Shown: positions 18,381-28,246 of the stretch, one piece after another
How positions within the stretch are numbered: position 1 is the stretch's first letter
Layout: every line of letters begins with the position of its first letter
Assembly (NCBI RefSeq): GCF_020923495.1
Contig: NZ_CP064048.1
Coordinates: 2,435,501 to 2,499,500, forward strand
From: Brevibacillus sedimenti
Lineage (GTDB): Bacteria > Bacillota > Bacilli > Brevibacillales > Brevibacillaceae
DNA: 64,000 nt
Direction of reading: 5' to 3'
Made by a program: the position numbers and the translations under genes
Notes under the pieces: model-generated
What the model was told of the DNA's origin: nothing
Database searches by the model: none
What the model saw: only the letters and a program-made list of their open reading frames with translations

Positions 18381-20637
18381 GTGTCACAGCAGACACTTTC
18401 CTTGTTTGCCGAACCTTACATACGCGGCTATGTCGCGCAAGAAATTTTTTACAATGAAGAAACGTGGTACGGTGTCATTCGTCTAACAGTGGAGGAGACT
18501 ACAGAACCGGTGAAGGATGCCGAGGTCGTGGTCGTCGGGAACTTCCCCCGGCCGCATCCGGAGGAGCTGTACACGTTTTACGGTGAGTGGAAGACGCATC
18601 CAAAGTTTGGGCAGCAGTACGCAGTCAACAGGTATGAACGGGAAACGCCCAAGACCCGGGCAGGAGTGGAGCGCTATCTGGCCAGCGGACTGTTTCAAGG
18701 CATCGGCAAGACGAGCGAAACGCATCGTGCAGCATCTGGGCGTAGAGGCGCTCACAATCATCGCCGAGCAGCCGGAGCGGCTCGTGGAGGTGCCGGGTAT
18801 CTCGGAGACGCGCGCCAAGCAGATCTACGAGTCGGTGATGGAACACCGCTCCCTGGAGCGAGCGATGGTGTTTCTCTACGAGTTTGGCATCGGCGTCCAG
18901 TTGGCGCTGCGGATTTATCAGACGTACAAGCTGGAGACGATGACTGTCCTGACGGAACAGCCGTATCGGCTGATCGAGGATGTCGCGGGCATCGGGTTCA
19001 AGCGGGCGGACGAAATCGCCCGGGCTACGGGAATTGCCGCTTCCTCGGAGGAGAGGGTCAAGGCGGCAGCCCTGTACGTTTTGCAGGAAGCCTGCTACTC
19101 CGAAGGACACGTGTTTCTGCCGGCGGACGAGCTGTGTGAAAAAACGCTGCGCCTGTTGGACGAGTGCGGGGGACACCGCTTTCAGCCGGAGGAGATTGCG
19201 CTTGCCGTGGAATCGCTTTTTGTCGAGAGCAAAGTGGTCTGGGACGAAGACCGGGTCTATCTGCCTTCGCTGTTTTTTGCGGAAATTGGGCTGGCCAAGC
19301 GGCTGCGCTACTTTGCCGAACGGGACGAGTTTGGCGCCTTTCCCGCTTCGGAGTTTTACCGGGCGCTGGGCGCAGTGGAAGAAGAGCTGGGCATCACGTA
19401 CGCCCAAACGCAGCGGGATGCGATCGAGCAGGCGATCAAATCCGGACTGATGCTCTTGACCGGCGGTCCCGGCACGGGGAAAACGACGGTGATTCGCGGG
19501 ATCTGTCGCGTGTTTGCCCAACTGCACGGCATTTCGCTAGACCTGAAGACCTACGACGAAGAAAATCCCTTCCCCATCCTGCTGGTCGCTCCCACCGGTC
19601 GGGCAGCCAAACGCATGTCGGAGACAACCGGTCTGCCAGCGATGACCATTCACCGCCTCCTCGGTTGGAAAGGGGACAGCTTTCAGCACGACGCGGAGCA
19701 TCCGATCCGGGGACGGCTGTTGATCGTCGACGAGATGTCGATGGTGGACGTCTGGCTGGCCAATCAGCTGTTTCGCGCCGTGCCGGACGAGATGCAGGTG
19801 ATTATGGTGGGCGACCCGGATCAGCTGCCGTCGGTCGGCCCCGGCAACGTGCTGCAGGACATGATCCGCTCGGGTCTGTTGCCGCGCGTACAGCTCAGCG
19901 AGATTTACCGGCAGGCGCAGGAGTCCTCGATCATCCGGCTGGCTCACGATGTCCGCAAGGGATTGGTCCCGTCCGATTTGTTGGCCACGACGCCTGACCG
20001 TCGATTTTTCACAAGTTCGCCACAAGATGTGGTGGAAGCGGTGAAACAAATCTGCGCCGGAGCCGTAAAGAAAGGGTATACGGCCAAAGATGTACAAGTC
20101 CTCGCTCCCATGTACAAGGGAAATGCCGGAGTAAACCGGCTGAACGAAGAGCTGCAGCAACTGTTCAATCCCAAGACTGAACAGAAGCGGGAGGTGACGT
20201 TTGGCGACACCGTCTTCCGCACCGGGGACAAGGTGCTGCAGTTGGTCAACAACGCCGAGGAACAGGTGTTCAACGGCGACATGGGAGAAATTGTCGCCAT
20301 TTTTTACCCGAATGAAAACGCAGAGAACACCGAGATGATGGTCGTTTCCTTTGACGGCCGGGAAGTGGTGTACAAGCGTCCGGAGTATCACCAGCTCACA
20401 CTGGCCTACTGCTGCTCCGTGCACAAGTCGCAGGGCAGCGAGTTTCCCATCGTGGTCATGCCGTTTGTCCGCAGCTACCACCGCATGCTGCGGCGCAAGC
20501 TGGTGTATACGGGAATTACCCGCAGCAAGTCGTTTTTGATCATGTGCGGGGAGCCGGATGCGTTTCGCCTCGCGGTAGAGACCGACGAAGAGGGCGTGCG
20601 CTACAGCTATCTGGAAGAGCGATTGAAGCAAGGGTGA
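18381..20637 (+). pseudogene. recD2: RecD2-like ATP-dependent DNA helicase, frameshifted
   Basis: A 5'-3' SF1B helicase gene broken by one frameshift. The first frame, from GTG 18381 (GGGAGG upstream), encodes the N-terminal OB domain up to FQGIGK at about 18710; the continuation AKRIVQHLGVEALTII is found in another frame from about 18715 to TGA 20637. The family reads GIGxxxAKRIV here, so loss of two bases around 18711-18716 would explain the break and keep the spacing. Downstream parts are intact: helix-hairpin-helix repeats, Walker A GGPGTGKTT, Walker B DEMSMVD and the C-terminal UvrD-like motifs. Total would be about 752 residues. It could be a real mutation or a sequencing/assembly error. 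Confidence 0.88.
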
Positions 20638-20714
20638 GCCTTGGAACAAGTTGTTCCGCATGGATCGTCCCGCACCGCTTGATACTAAAGAAAGCGGAAG
20701 GGGGATGTCCCGAC

Positions 20715-21212
20715 ATGCGCAAGGCATTGGATGTAATCGGCTTGCCGATCGTCTGCCTGGAAACGGGGGAAGAGATCGGCACGGTCCGTGACATTCTCTG
20801 TGACTCCGCCTGGCGTGTAAGGGGGGTCTTGCTGAGCGAACAGGGCTGGTTCCACCCTGGCACCTGCATTCCTTCCGAACGCATCCACGCGGTAGGGGAA
20901 TCCTGCCTTACCGTGACGGGCAAAGACGCCATCACCTCCCTTGACCGTCTCGCCGACCTGCCGCTCACCGGCATCCTGACGGGCAGAACAAAGCTGAAGG
21001 GGAAAACGGTCATCACCGCTTCCGGGGAACGCTTGGGCATACTGGAAGATGTTTACTTCTCTGCGGATTGGGAGAAACTTGTAGGGTACGAACTATCGAA
21101 CGGTTGGCTTGCGGACATTACCGAAGGGCGCAAACGCCTGTCCGCGCCACCTTCCGTCATCGTCGGGGAAGAAAACCTGATCGTGCCGGACTGGGTTCGC
21201 AGCCAGGCGTGA
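20715..21212 (+). CDS. PRC-barrel domain protein (YrrD-like)
   Basis: 165 residues with two PRC-barrel modules: residues about 1-75 (DVIGLPIVCLETGEEIGTV) and about 85-160 (LKGKTVITASGERLGILED). PRC barrels are small beta domains used for RNA processing factors and photosynthetic reaction centres; this group is of unknown function and often sits next to recD2 in Bacilli (yrrD). ATG 20715 is preceded by AAGGGGG about ten bases upstream. It lies 77 bp after recD2 and 16 bp before the next gene. Confidence 0.82.
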   Translation: MRKALDVIGLPIVCLETGEEIGTVRDILCDSAWRVRGVLLSEQGWFHPGTCIPSERIHAVGESCLTVTGKDAITSLDRLADLPLTGILTGRTKLKGKTVITASGERLGILEDVYFSADWEKLVGYELSNGWLADITEGRKRLSAPPSVIVGEENLIVPDWVRSQA

Positions 21213-21228
21213 AAGGGAGGAATTGCGT

Positions 21229-21438
21229 GTGATGCGTGTCATATGCCCGAACTGCGGTTCCAAAGACATCGGCAAGATTGGAACCACGCAGTATTACTGT
21301 TGGAACTGCTTCATCGAGATGAGCGTCGACGGCGACCAGATCGCTTCCGTCTACCAGGTGGAAGAGGATGGCTCGCTGCATTCGCTCAACGACCTGTTTA
21401 TCGACGACCAGAATGTTTCCGCCCAGTTGAACATGTGA
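21229..21438 (+). CDS. Small zinc-ribbon protein
   Basis: 69 residues with two Cys pairs, CPNC and CWNC, that fit a zinc ribbon, followed by an acidic tail (VEEDGSLHSLNDLF). Function unknown. GTG 21229 is eight bases after AAAGGGAGG; ATG 21232 is also possible. It lies between the PRC-barrel gene and a small membrane-protein gene, all in the same direction, so they probably form one operon. Confidence 0.75.
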   Translation: MMRVICPNCGSKDIGKIGTTQYYCWNCFIEMSVDGDQIASVYQVEEDGSLHSLNDLFIDDQNVSAQLNM

Positions 21439-21473
21439 ACAGACGGCCCATTACCCGAGGAGGTGTCATCGGC

Positions 21474-21662
21474 ATGTCCGGACGCAATCTGATTGGCGTG
21501 ATTGCCGCCAGCGGTCTGATCGCGGCGGTCGGGTTTATGGTCTCACCGCGGCGGCGCAAACGGCGGTTTGGGATTCGGGTCAACCGTATGCCCGTTTCGC
21601 TGCGCAACATGATGAACGTGATCAACATGAGCCGCTCGCTGCTTCGCGCCGTCGCCCGTTAG
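21474..21662 (+). CDS. Small basic membrane protein
   Basis: 62 residues: one probable transmembrane helix (LIGVIAASGLIAAVGFMV, residues about 6-23) followed by a strongly basic stretch (PRRRKRRFG) and a second amphipathic segment. GAGGAGG lies about ten bases ahead of ATG 21474. No family recognised. It is the last gene of the recD2-side cluster before a strong terminator. Confidence 0.65.
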   Translation: MSGRNLIGVIAASGLIAAVGFMVSPRRRKRRFGIRVNRMPVSLRNMMNVINMSRSLLRAVAR

Positions 21663-21698
21663 CCGGTGTCACATGGCAAGCGGAAAAGTCCATGAAGA

Positions 21699-21736
21699 CA
21701 GCCCGAACGGTCCACTGCCGTTCGGGCTGCTTTTTT
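21699..21736. terminator. Bidirectional terminator between the small-protein genes and terC
   Basis: 12-bp perfect stem CAGCCCGAACGG / CCGTTCGGGCTG, 7-nt loop, then CTTTTTT on the plus strand. It faces the end of the minus-strand terC gene. Confidence 0.85.
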
Positions 21737-21740
21737 GCGG

Positions 21741-22427
21741 TTACGATTGTTCCGCCATGCGCTTTTGCTGTTGATTCCTGATGCGGCCAATCAGCAGTAC
21801 GCCGACGACCACGGCCACGATGAAGATCCATTTCAGGATCACGTGAGCGGTGAAGAAACCGGCCAACAGTTTCTCGCTCGTGATCATGCTGCCCGCGGTG
21901 TAGGCCAAGATGGCTGCCCCGATGTAGATGACGGCAGGGAAGCGCTCCATCAGCTTCAACACCAGGGTGCTGCCCCACACCATGACCGGTACGCTGATCA
22001 AGAGACCGACCACGACGAGCAGAAAGCTGCCGTGTGCGGCCCCTGCGACTGCGATCACGTTGTCCAGACCCATCACGGCGTCTGCGACGATGATCGTCCA
22101 GATGGCCGAGACCAGGCTCGTTCCCGCTTTCACCGTCTCGTGCCCATCGTCCTGCACCAGCAGTTTCAGGGCGATCCAGATCAGCATTAATCCGCCGACG
22201 AACAGCAGCCCCGGGATTTTCAGCAGCCAGACAACCGCCAGCGTAGCGGTGGCTCGAATCACAATCGCCCCGATCGTTCCCCAGATGATCGCCTTCTTTT
22301 GCTGATGGGACGGCAGGTTGCGTGCGGCCATCCCGATTACGATTGCGTTGTCGCCCGCCAGTACCAGATCAATTACGATGATCGCTAACAGTCCAGACCA
22401 GAATGCGGGGGTAAACAACACGTCCAT
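21741..22427 (-). CDS. TerC-family membrane protein, probable Mn2+ exporter
   Basis: A 228-residue integral membrane protein with about seven helices. The TerC signature residues are visible in VIDLVLAGDNAIVIG near the N-terminus and ADAVMGLDNVIAVAG in the middle; these acidic residues bind the metal. The YjbE/YkoY group of Bacilli is linked to manganese export or metal loading of secreted enzymes. AAAGGAGG precedes ATG 22427. The gene lies under a yybP-ykoY manganese riboswitch (22523-22686), which strongly supports a manganese role. Confidence 0.93.
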   Translation of the reverse strand: MDVLFTPAFWSGLLAIIVIDLVLAGDNAIVIGMAARNLPSHQQKKAIIWGTIGAIVIRATATLAVVWLLKIPGLLFVGGLMLIWIALKLLVQDDGHETVKAGTSLVSAIWTIIVADAVMGLDNVIAVAGAAHGSFLLVVVGLLISVPVMVWGSTLVLKLMERFPAVIYIGAAILAYTAGSMITSEKLLAGFFTAHVILKWIFIVAVVVGVLLIGRIRNQQQKRMAEQS

Positions 22428-22522
22428 TTGTCTCTACAACCTCCTTTAATGCGGACATTTCTCGTAAAGGCCGGCGTCCTCCTTCGAACAGACATGCGCT
22501 ATGTAGTCTGCGTCAAGGGGAG

Positions 22523-22686
22523 GAAAACAAAACGACCTTTACCTCAACGGGTAAAGGTCGTATGAACAGAAAAGACCCTTACCCATCACTCGGCAAAGGT
22601 CTTGCTTACAACATTACGTTGCCAACAAAGCCGGGGATTGCTCCCGTAATGACGACTTTGCTGTGACAAGCTACTCCCCTTTGGAG
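22523..22686 (-). promoter_or_regulatory. yybP-ykoY manganese riboswitch with terminator platform
   Basis: On the minus strand the aptamer (about 22686-22592) carries the family hallmarks: CAAAGGGGAGTAGC at the 5' side, AAGTCGTCATTACGGG, CCCCGGCTTTGTTGGC and the 3' side CCTTTGCC. The expression platform has four segments: GACCTTTGCC, GGGTAAGGGTC, GACCTTTACCC and GGTAAAGGTCG followed by TTTTGTTTT (22523-22560). Segments 1-2 and 3-4 can pair to give the terminator; segments 2-3 can pair to give the antiterminator. Mn2+ binding would hold segment 1 in P1 and turn the gene on. Confidence 0.92.
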
Positions 22687-22707
22687 AATATATCCGTTTG
22701 TAGTATC

Positions 22708-22736
22708 ATCGTACACCGGTGCCGCACGCATGTCAA
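22708..22736 (-). promoter_or_regulatory. SigA-type promoter of the Mn riboswitch-terC unit
   Basis: On the minus strand TTGACA (22736-22731), 17-bp spacer, TACGAT (22713-22708). It overlaps a plausible divergent promoter for the next gene (TTGGAG 22681-22686, 17 bp, TATCAT 22704-22709). Confidence 0.65.
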
Positions 22737-22802
22737 TACCGTACATGAAATTCCGCGACTTGCACACGCTAACAGATACGAATCAGAGGGAGGAGGGGCA
22801 GG

Positions 22803-23867
22803 GTGGAGGATCTTCGCCGCAGCCGCCTGTTTGCCGCGGCCGTCTGGGCGATTGTGCTGCTGGTCATCGGCAATCTGCTCTGGCTGCTGCGCCCTGTGGT
22901 CACCAAAACGTTTCACTTGCTGTCGGAGATTGTGATGCCCTTTCTCGTCGGCCTGCTGATCGCCTACGTGCTGCATCCGATCGTGCAGGCGCTGGAAAAC
23001 AGGCGAGTGCCGCGCATGGTGGCCGTGCTGCTGATCTACGCGGGGTTCGTGCTGATCATCACCATCGGGATTGTCAATGCCATTCCCATCTTTGCCCGCC
23101 AGCTCGCGGAGCTGTCCGACGATCTGCCGCGCCTGACGGAGTGGTACCACACGTGGATGCGGGAGTGGGAAGCGTACAAGTACTTTTTGCCGGACAGCAT
23201 CTCGCTGGGGGTGGACCGGGTCATTATCCAGTCCCAGGAACGGATGTCCCATTCGATCACACTTTTGGTCGACAATGCGCGCAATACGCTGGGCAAGCTG
23301 CTCGCCTACGCAGTGGTTCCGTTTATCGCCTTTTACCTGCTCAAGGACATGAAAGACCTGCACCGCACAGGCATGTCCATCATCCCGGCGAAATACCGCA
23401 AGCAGGTGCTGGCCGTTCTGCGCGACGTCAACGAGTCGCTCGGCAATTACATACACGGCCAAATGACCGTGGCCCTGATCGTGGGCGCCTGCGCATGCGT
23501 CGGTTACTGGCTGATCGGCATGCCGTATCCATTCGTGCTGGCCACGTTTGTCAGCCTGACCAACGTCATTCCCTACATCGGCCCGATCATCGGCGCTGCT
23601 CCCGCCCTGATCGTCGCCCTGACGATCTCCATGAAAATGGCGCTCATGGTGCTGGCCGTCAACATTGTCATTCAGATCTTGGAGGGCAACATTCTCTCGC
23701 CCAACATCGTCGGCCGCTCGCTTCATCTGCATCCGCTCCTGATCATCATGGCCCTGCTGGCCGGAGAGGCGGTGGGCGGCATCATCGGTCTGATCGTCGC
23801 TGTTCCGGTGCTGGCAGTATGTAAAGTGGTGATCAGCCGGATTGCCCTGATGATGCACGAAAGTTGA
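22803..23867 (+). CDS. AI-2E family transporter (YrrI-like)
   Basis: A 354-residue membrane protein of the AI-2 exporter superfamily (PF01594). It has paired N-terminal helices (AAVWAIVLLVIGNLLWLL; VMPFLVGLLIAYVLHPIV), a long central soluble segment, then PFIAFYLLKDM and the TNVIPYIGPIIG signature followed by three helices. Despite the name, most members have unknown substrates; some move Na+ for H+. GTG 22803 follows GGGAGGAGGGGCAGG. Position upstream of alaS matches B. subtilis yrrI. Confidence 0.85.
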   Translation: MEDLRRSRLFAAAVWAIVLLVIGNLLWLLRPVVTKTFHLLSEIVMPFLVGLLIAYVLHPIVQALENRRVPRMVAVLLIYAGFVLIITIGIVNAIPIFARQLAELSDDLPRLTEWYHTWMREWEAYKYFLPDSISLGVDRVIIQSQERMSHSITLLVDNARNTLGKLLAYAVVPFIAFYLLKDMKDLHRTGMSIIPAKYRKQVLAVLRDVNESLGNYIHGQMTVALIVGACACVGYWLIGMPYPFVLATFVSLTNVIPYIGPIIGAAPALIVALTISMKMALMVLAVNIVIQILEGNILSPNIVGRSLHLHPLLIIMALLAGEAVGGIIGLIVAVPVLAVCKVVISRIALMMHES

Positions 23868-23893
23868 CAGGTTTCGGCAAACAATTTTATAAT
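23864..23893 (+). promoter_or_regulatory. SigA-type promoter of alaS
   Basis: TTGACA (23864-23869), 18-bp spacer, TATAAT (23888-23893). The -35 box overlaps the stop codon of the upstream transporter gene. Confidence 0.82.
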
Positions 23894-23899
23894 ACGAAT

Positions 23900-24157
23900 A
23901 ATGAAAAAGAGCATGGATCGATGAAGGAATGAGTACGCTGCAGCCCTTCTCCAGAGAGGACGCTCCACAGGCTGGGAGAGCGGCCAGAAGAAGTGCAGCG
24001 GAAGGCTACTCCCAAGACCGGGCAAAAACCGGCGGTTCGACACCGTTATCTGTCCGCAAGCGAGCGACAGGCAGATTCGTCTGATCAGGCTGCCTGTAAG
24101 CAGGGTGGTACCGCGAGACAAGTTCTCGTCCCTGAGGGGATGGGGACTTTTTTTTCG
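23900..24157 (+). promoter_or_regulatory. T-box riboswitch of alaS
   Basis: Leader with AGTA (23931-23934 region), AGAGAGGA distal motif, specifier GAA-G-GCT-A with the alanine codon GCT at 24005-24007, T-box sequence AGGGTGGTACCGCG (24102-24115), and a terminator with arms GTCCC / GGGAC plus AGT / ACT and eight T (24119-24157). Uncharged tRNA-Ala should stabilise the antiterminator and allow alaS transcription. Confidence 0.93.
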
Positions 24158-24243
24158 CGCAGGTCCGTCGCTTCGTCCGGGAGGGAGCGACCCTTTTTCC
24201 GATCATGTACGCGTTTCACACTCATTTTTTGGGAGGATTTTCG

Positions 24244-26892
24244 ATGAAGAAACTGACTGGCAGCCAAATCCGCCAAATGTATCTCGATTTCTTCAAAAGC
24301 AAGGGACACCACGTGGAGCCGAGCGCGCCGCTGATTCCGCACGACGACCCGTCGCTTCTGTGGATCAACTGCGGGATGGCACCGCTGAAAAAGTACTTTG
24401 ACGGCCGAGTCGTGCCGGACAACCCCCGAATTGTCAACTCGCAAAAATCGATCCGCACCAACGACATCGAAAACGTGGGACGCACGGCTCGTCACCACAC
24501 GTTCTTTGAAATGCTGGGGAACTTCTCCATCGGCGACTATTTCAAAGAAGAGTCGATCACCTGGGCATGGGAATTCCTCACCAGCCCGCAGTGGATCGGA
24601 TTTGAACCGGAGCGTCTGTGGGTTACGATTCACCCCGAGGACGACGAGGCGTTTGACATCTGGCACAAAAAAGTGGGCATTCCCGAAGAGCGGATCATTC
24701 GCCTGGAAGCCAACTTCTGGGACATCGGCGAAGGCCCCTGCGGTCCCAACTCCGAGATTTTTTACGATCGCGGGGAGCGGTTTGGCAACGATCCCAACGA
24801 CCCGGAACTGTACCCGGGCGGCGAAAACGAGCGCTTCCTGGAAGTGTGGAACCTGGTCTTCTCGCAGTATAACCACAACCCGGACGGCAGCTACACGCCG
24901 CTGCCGAAAAAGAACATTGACACCGGCATGGGGCTGGAGCGGATGGCGTCCATCATCCAGGACGTGGACAACAACTTTGAAACAGACCTGCTGTTCCCGC
25001 TGATCGAGGCGACCAGTGCCATCTCCGGCGTCGCCTACAAGCAGGACCCGGACCTGGACGTGGCGCTGAAGGTGATCGCCGACCACGCCCGCACCGTCGT
25101 CTTTGCCATCAGCGACGGCGCGCTGCCTTCCAATGAAGGGCGCGGCTACGTCATTCGCCGCCTGCTGCGCCGTGCAGTGCGGATGGGCAAAAAGCTGGGC
25201 GTGGAGCAGCCGTTCCTCTATCGCCTGACGGAAACGGTCGGCAGGATGATGGGCGATTTCTATCCGGAAGTGGTGGAGAAGCGCGCCTTCATCGAAAAAG
25301 TGATCCGCGCCGAAGAGGAACGCTTCCACGAAACGTTGAACGACGGCCTCGCCATTCTGGCCGAAATGGTGAAAACGGCAAAGGCGGAAGGCAAGAGCCA
25401 ACTGTCCGGCCAGGACGTCTTCAAAATGTACGACACCTACGGGTTCCCGGTTGACCTGACCGAAGACTTTGCCGGCGAACAAGGGCTGACGGTGGACCGC
25501 GAAGGATTCGAGCGGGCGATGGAGGAACAGCGCGAGCGTGCCCGTGCCGCCCGCCAGGACGTGGACAGCATGCAGACACAGGGCGGCCCGCTTGCCGATT
25601 TGACGGTTACGAGCGAATTTGTTGGGTATACTGAATTGGTAGCGAATGGCAAGGTGGAGGCGATCATCGCCAACAACCAGCTGGCTGACGAGGCGGAAGA
25701 AGGACAGACTGTCCAGGTCGTCTTGAGCCGTACCCCGTTTTACGCGGAAAGCGGCGGTCAAATCAACGACGAGGGCCTCATCATTTCCGACTCCGTCAAG
25801 GCGCGCGTCACCGACGTGCAAAAAGGGCCGATGGGCCAACACGTGCACACCGTCGTTGTGGAGGCAGGCACACTGCGCGTCGGCGAAGAAGTCCGCGCCG
25901 AAGTGAACCGGAATGCCCGACTCGACATCACCAAAAACCACACGGCCACACACCTGCTGCACCAGGCGCTCAAAGACGTGCTGGGCACGCATGTCAACCA
26001 GGCCGGTTCGCTGGTGGCGCCGGATCGCCTGCGGTTTGACTTCACCCATATCAGCGCGGTGACTCCGGAAGAACTGGAGCGGATCGAAGCGATCGTCAAC
26101 GAAAAAGTGTGGGCCAACCTGAACGTAGACATCTTCCACAAGTCCCTTGACGAAGCGAAGGCGATGGGAGCGATGGCGCTGTTCGGTGAAAAGTACGGCG
26201 AGATCGTCCGCGTGGTCAAGGTGGGTGACTACAGTCTGGAGCTGTGCGGCGGCTGCCACGTGTCCAACACGGCGGAAATCGGCCTGTTCAAGATCGTCAG
26301 CGAGAGCGGCATCGGGGCGGGCACGCGCCGGATCGAAGCAGTGACGGGACGCGGCGCCTACCACTACCTCAACCAGCAGCTGAGCACGCTGAAAGAGGTG
26401 GCCAACGCACTCAAGGCACCGGTCCTGGCAGAGACGCCGGCCCGCATCGAGGCGCTCCAGCAGCAGTTGAAGGACGTGCAGCGCGAAAACGAATCGCTGC
26501 GCGCCAAACTGGGCAACATCGAAGCAGCGTCGCTGACCGACAAGCTGAAAGAGGTGGAAGGCGTCAAGGTGCTGGCTGCCCGCGTCTCCGCGACCGATAT
26601 GGATAACCTGCGCGGCATGGTAGACGAGCTGAAAAACAAACTGGGATCGGCTGTCATCGTCCTTGGTGCGGTGGACGGCGAGAAGGTCAACCTGGTGGCC
26701 GGCGTGACCAAAGACCTGATGGACAAGGGCTTCCATGCAGGCAAACTGATCAAGGAAGTGGCCACCCGCTGCGGCGGAGGAGGCGGAGGCCGTCCTGACA
26801 TGGCCCAGGCGGGCGGCAAGGACCCTGCCAAGCTGCAAGAGGCGCTGGAATTGGTCTACGATCTGGTGAAAGGACAGGCGGTGGCGAAGTAA
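24244..26892 (+). CDS. alaS: Alanyl-tRNA synthetase
   Basis: An 882-residue class II synthetase with N-terminal catalytic domain ([54 protein letters not shown]), the editing domain with zinc ligands HTATHLLH and CGGCH, and the C-terminal C-Ala domain containing the Gly-rich [18 protein letters not shown] 24244 has TTGGGAGG upstream and gives the family start; the extension to 24205 has no such site. Controlled by the T-box ahead of it. Confidence 0.97.
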   Translation: MKKLTGSQIRQMYLDFFKSKGHHVEPSAPLIPHDDPSLLWINCGMAPLKKYFDGRVVPDNPRIVNSQKSIRTNDIENVGRTARHHTFFEMLGNFSIGDYFKEESITWAWEFLTSPQWIGFEPERLWVTIHPEDDEAFDIWHKKVGIPEERIIRLEANFWDIGEGPCGPNSEIFYDRGERFGNDPNDPELYPGGENERFLEVWNLVFSQYNHNPDGSYTPLPKKNIDTGMGLERMASIIQDVDNNFETDLLFPLIEATSAISGVAYKQDPDLDVALKVIADHARTVVFAISDGALPSNEGRGYVIRRLLRRAVRMGKKLGVEQPFLYRLTETVGRMMGDFYPEVVEKRAFIEKVIRAEEERFHETLNDGLAILAEMVKTAKAEGKSQLSGQDVFKMYDTYGFPVDLTEDFAGEQGLTVDREGFERAMEEQRERARAARQDVDSMQTQGGPLADLTVTSEFVGYTELVANGKVEAIIANNQLADEAEEGQTVQVVLSRTPFYAESGGQINDEGLIISDSVKARVTDVQKGPMGQHVHTVVVEAGTLRVGEEVRAEVNRNARLDITKNHTATHLLHQALKDVLGTHVNQAGSLVAPDRLRFDFTHISAVTPEELERIEAIVNEKVWANLNVDIFHKSLDEAKAMGAMALFGEKYGEIVRVVKVGDYSLELCGGCHVSNTAEIGLFKIVSESGIGAGTRRIEAVTGRGAYHYLNQQLSTLKEVANALKAPVLAETPARIEALQQQLKDVQRENESLRAKLGNIEAASLTDKLKEVEGVKVLAARVSATDMDNLRGMVDELKNKLGSAVIVLGAVDGEKVNLVAGVTKDLMDKGFHAGKLIKEVATRCGGGGGGRPDMAQAGGKDPAKLQEALELVYDLVKGQAVAK

Positions 26893-27025
26893 CGCCGCCG
26901 TCTTTCCTCGCCACGTATTGCCTGACAAGAAAAGTGTTCGATCGACAAGGAATCGGCCGTTTTGAGGCGAATACACATGTGAAGAGCGAATGCGGAAGAG
27001 TCTCAGAGGAATCGAGGTGTTGATC

Positions 27026-27289
27026 GTGAGTTCGATGGATAAAACCATGAAGTTCACGGTGCCCAAGGAAAATAATACGGTGGAAGTGCGGGAGACGCTG
27101 ACAGAGGTCTACAAGGCCCTGCAAGAGAAGGGGTACAACCCGATTACGCAGATTGTCGGCTACCTGCTTTCCGGTGATCCGGCATTCATTCCCCGCCACA
27201 ACAATGCGCGCAGCCTGATCGGCAAAATTGAGCGGGACAGAATTATTGAAGAGCTGGTAACCGTCTACTTGTCGGAAGAACGCAAGTAG
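27026..27289 (+). CDS. ireB: IreB-family regulatory phosphoprotein
   Basis: 87 residues of the UPF0297 (YrzL/IreB) family: SSMDKTMKF at the start, then [22 protein letters not shown] in the middle. In Enterococcus, IreB is phosphorylated by the PASTA kinase IreK and modulates cephalosporin resistance; the role in Bacilli is unclear. GTG 27026 was chosen because GAGGTG lies six bases upstream and homologues start MSSxDKTMKF; ATG 27035 is too far from the site. It precedes ruvX by 13 bp, the conserved alaS-yrzL-yrrK-yrzB order. Confidence 0.93.
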   Translation: MSSMDKTMKFTVPKENNTVEVRETLTEVYKALQEKGYNPITQIVGYLLSGDPAFIPRHNNARSLIGKIERDRIIEELVTVYLSEERK

Positions 27290-27302
27290 GTGTGTGCAGG
27301 CA

Positions 27303-27719
27303 ATGGCACGAATTCTGGGATTGGATGTGGGCGAGAAAACCATCGGCGTGGCCGTCAGCGATGAGCTGGGCTGGACCGCCCAAGGGGTGGAGACGATCAG
27401 GCGCCAGTCAAAGGAGAAGGATCTCGCTCGCTTGAAAGAATGGATACAATATTATCAGGTCGGCGAAATTGTCGTGGGCCTGCCCAAAAATATGAACGGC
27501 ACCATCGGAGCGCGCGGGGAAAGCTGCCAGGCGTTTGCCCGTTGGCTCGAGGAACGGACGGGGCTGCCTGTACGTCTTTGGGACGAACGGCTGACCACCA
27601 TGGCCGCGGAGCGAATGTTGATTACTGCCGATGTCAGCCGGCAAAAACGCAAAAACGTGATAGACAAAATGGCGGCCACATTAATCCTGCAGGGTTACTT
27701 GGACGCAAAATCGAGGTGA
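27303..27719 (+). CDS. ruvX: Holliday junction resolvase-like protein RuvX/YqgF
   Basis: A 138-residue RNase H-fold nuclease: [18 protein letters not shown] at the N-terminus with the first catalytic Asp, [10 protein letters not shown] in the middle, [11 protein letters not shown] with the second acidic site, and [15 protein letters not shown] with the last Asp. The family takes part in 16S rRNA 5' maturation or Holliday junction processing. It lies 13 bp after ireB and 7 bp before the DUF1292 gene in a tight operon. Confidence 0.94.
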   Translation: MARILGLDVGEKTIGVAVSDELGWTAQGVETIRRQSKEKDLARLKEWIQYYQVGEIVVGLPKNMNGTIGARGESCQAFARWLEERTGLPVRLWDERLTTMAAERMLITADVSRQKRKNVIDKMAATLILQGYLDAKSR

Positions 27720-27726
27720 CCGAGAT

Positions 27727-28017
27727 ATGAGCGAAGAACTGTTTGATGAGTTTGAAGTCGGGGATGTGATCGCACTGACCGAAGAAGGCGATGACAACCC
27801 GCGTGATTTCCGCATCATGTACATTTTTGACATCGAAGACCGCACGTATCTCGTGCTGGTTCCCGTCGACCAGGAAGATGAAGAGGAGTACGAGGTTCAC
27901 TTCCTGCGCTACGACGGCACTGACATGCTCCAGCCAATCGAGGACGATGCGGAGTGGGAACAGGTGGAGGCGACGTTCGAGACCCTGATTGCCGACCTGG
28001 AAAAAGAAGAGCTGTAA
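27727..28017 (+). CDS. DUF1292 family protein (YrzB-like)
   Basis: 96 residues, very acidic, with the DUF1292 pattern (FEVGDVIALTEEGDDN ... YLVLVPVDQEDEEE ... VHFLRYD). Function unknown. It is the last gene of the alaS-side cluster ireB-ruvX before a terminator, the same arrangement as yrzL-yrrK-yrzB of B. subtilis. Confidence 0.9.
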   Translation: MSEELFDEFEVGDVIALTEEGDDNPRDFRIMYIFDIEDRTYLVLVPVDQEDEEEYEVHFLRYDGTDMLQPIEDDAEWEQVEATFETLIADLEKEEL

Positions 28018-28026
28018 GAGCAATAA

Positions 28027-28057
28027 CGGGAGGGCGATGCAGCCCTCTCGTTTTTTT
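28027..28057 (+). terminator. Terminator after the ireB-ruvX-DUF1292 cluster
   Basis: Stem CGGGAGGGC / GCCCTCTCG (one G-T pair), 6-nt loop, then seven T. Confidence 0.85.
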
Positions 28058-28117
28058 GCCCGTGGCGTTGCGCTCCGCCTGCATGATGTGCCCAAAAACT
28101 GCATGGATCACGTGCTG

Positions 28118-28146
28118 ATGACAGCAGGACATGCCTTGGGTATAAT
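28118..28146 (+). promoter_or_regulatory. SigA-type promoter of mltG
   Basis: ATGACA (28118-28123), 17-bp spacer, TATAAT (28141-28146). The 100-nt leader to the mltG GTG contains a GGGAC / GTCCC hairpin. Confidence 0.65.
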
Positions 28147-28246
28147 GGAAAAGATGCAGGGACGAGCCCTCTTTGGGGTCCCAGGTGCCGCGTGTCGAAA
28201 TCAATGGATTGGCAGCGAGGCACCGCGAAAAAAGGAGGACTCTGTC

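Noticed and set aside
24085-27066. 993-codon minus-strand open frame over alaS
   Set aside because: Antisense shadow of a long GC-rich gene; the composition (many Gln, His, Arg, Val) is that of a shadow frame and alaS on the plus strand is certain. The same holds for the long frames opposite hisS, rarA, the PBP and the ribulokinase-like gene.
27989-28246. N-terminal extension of MltG
   Set aside because: It would cross a terminator and a promoter and adds sequence unlike MltG; GTG 28247 with AAAAAAGGAGGAC is the start.
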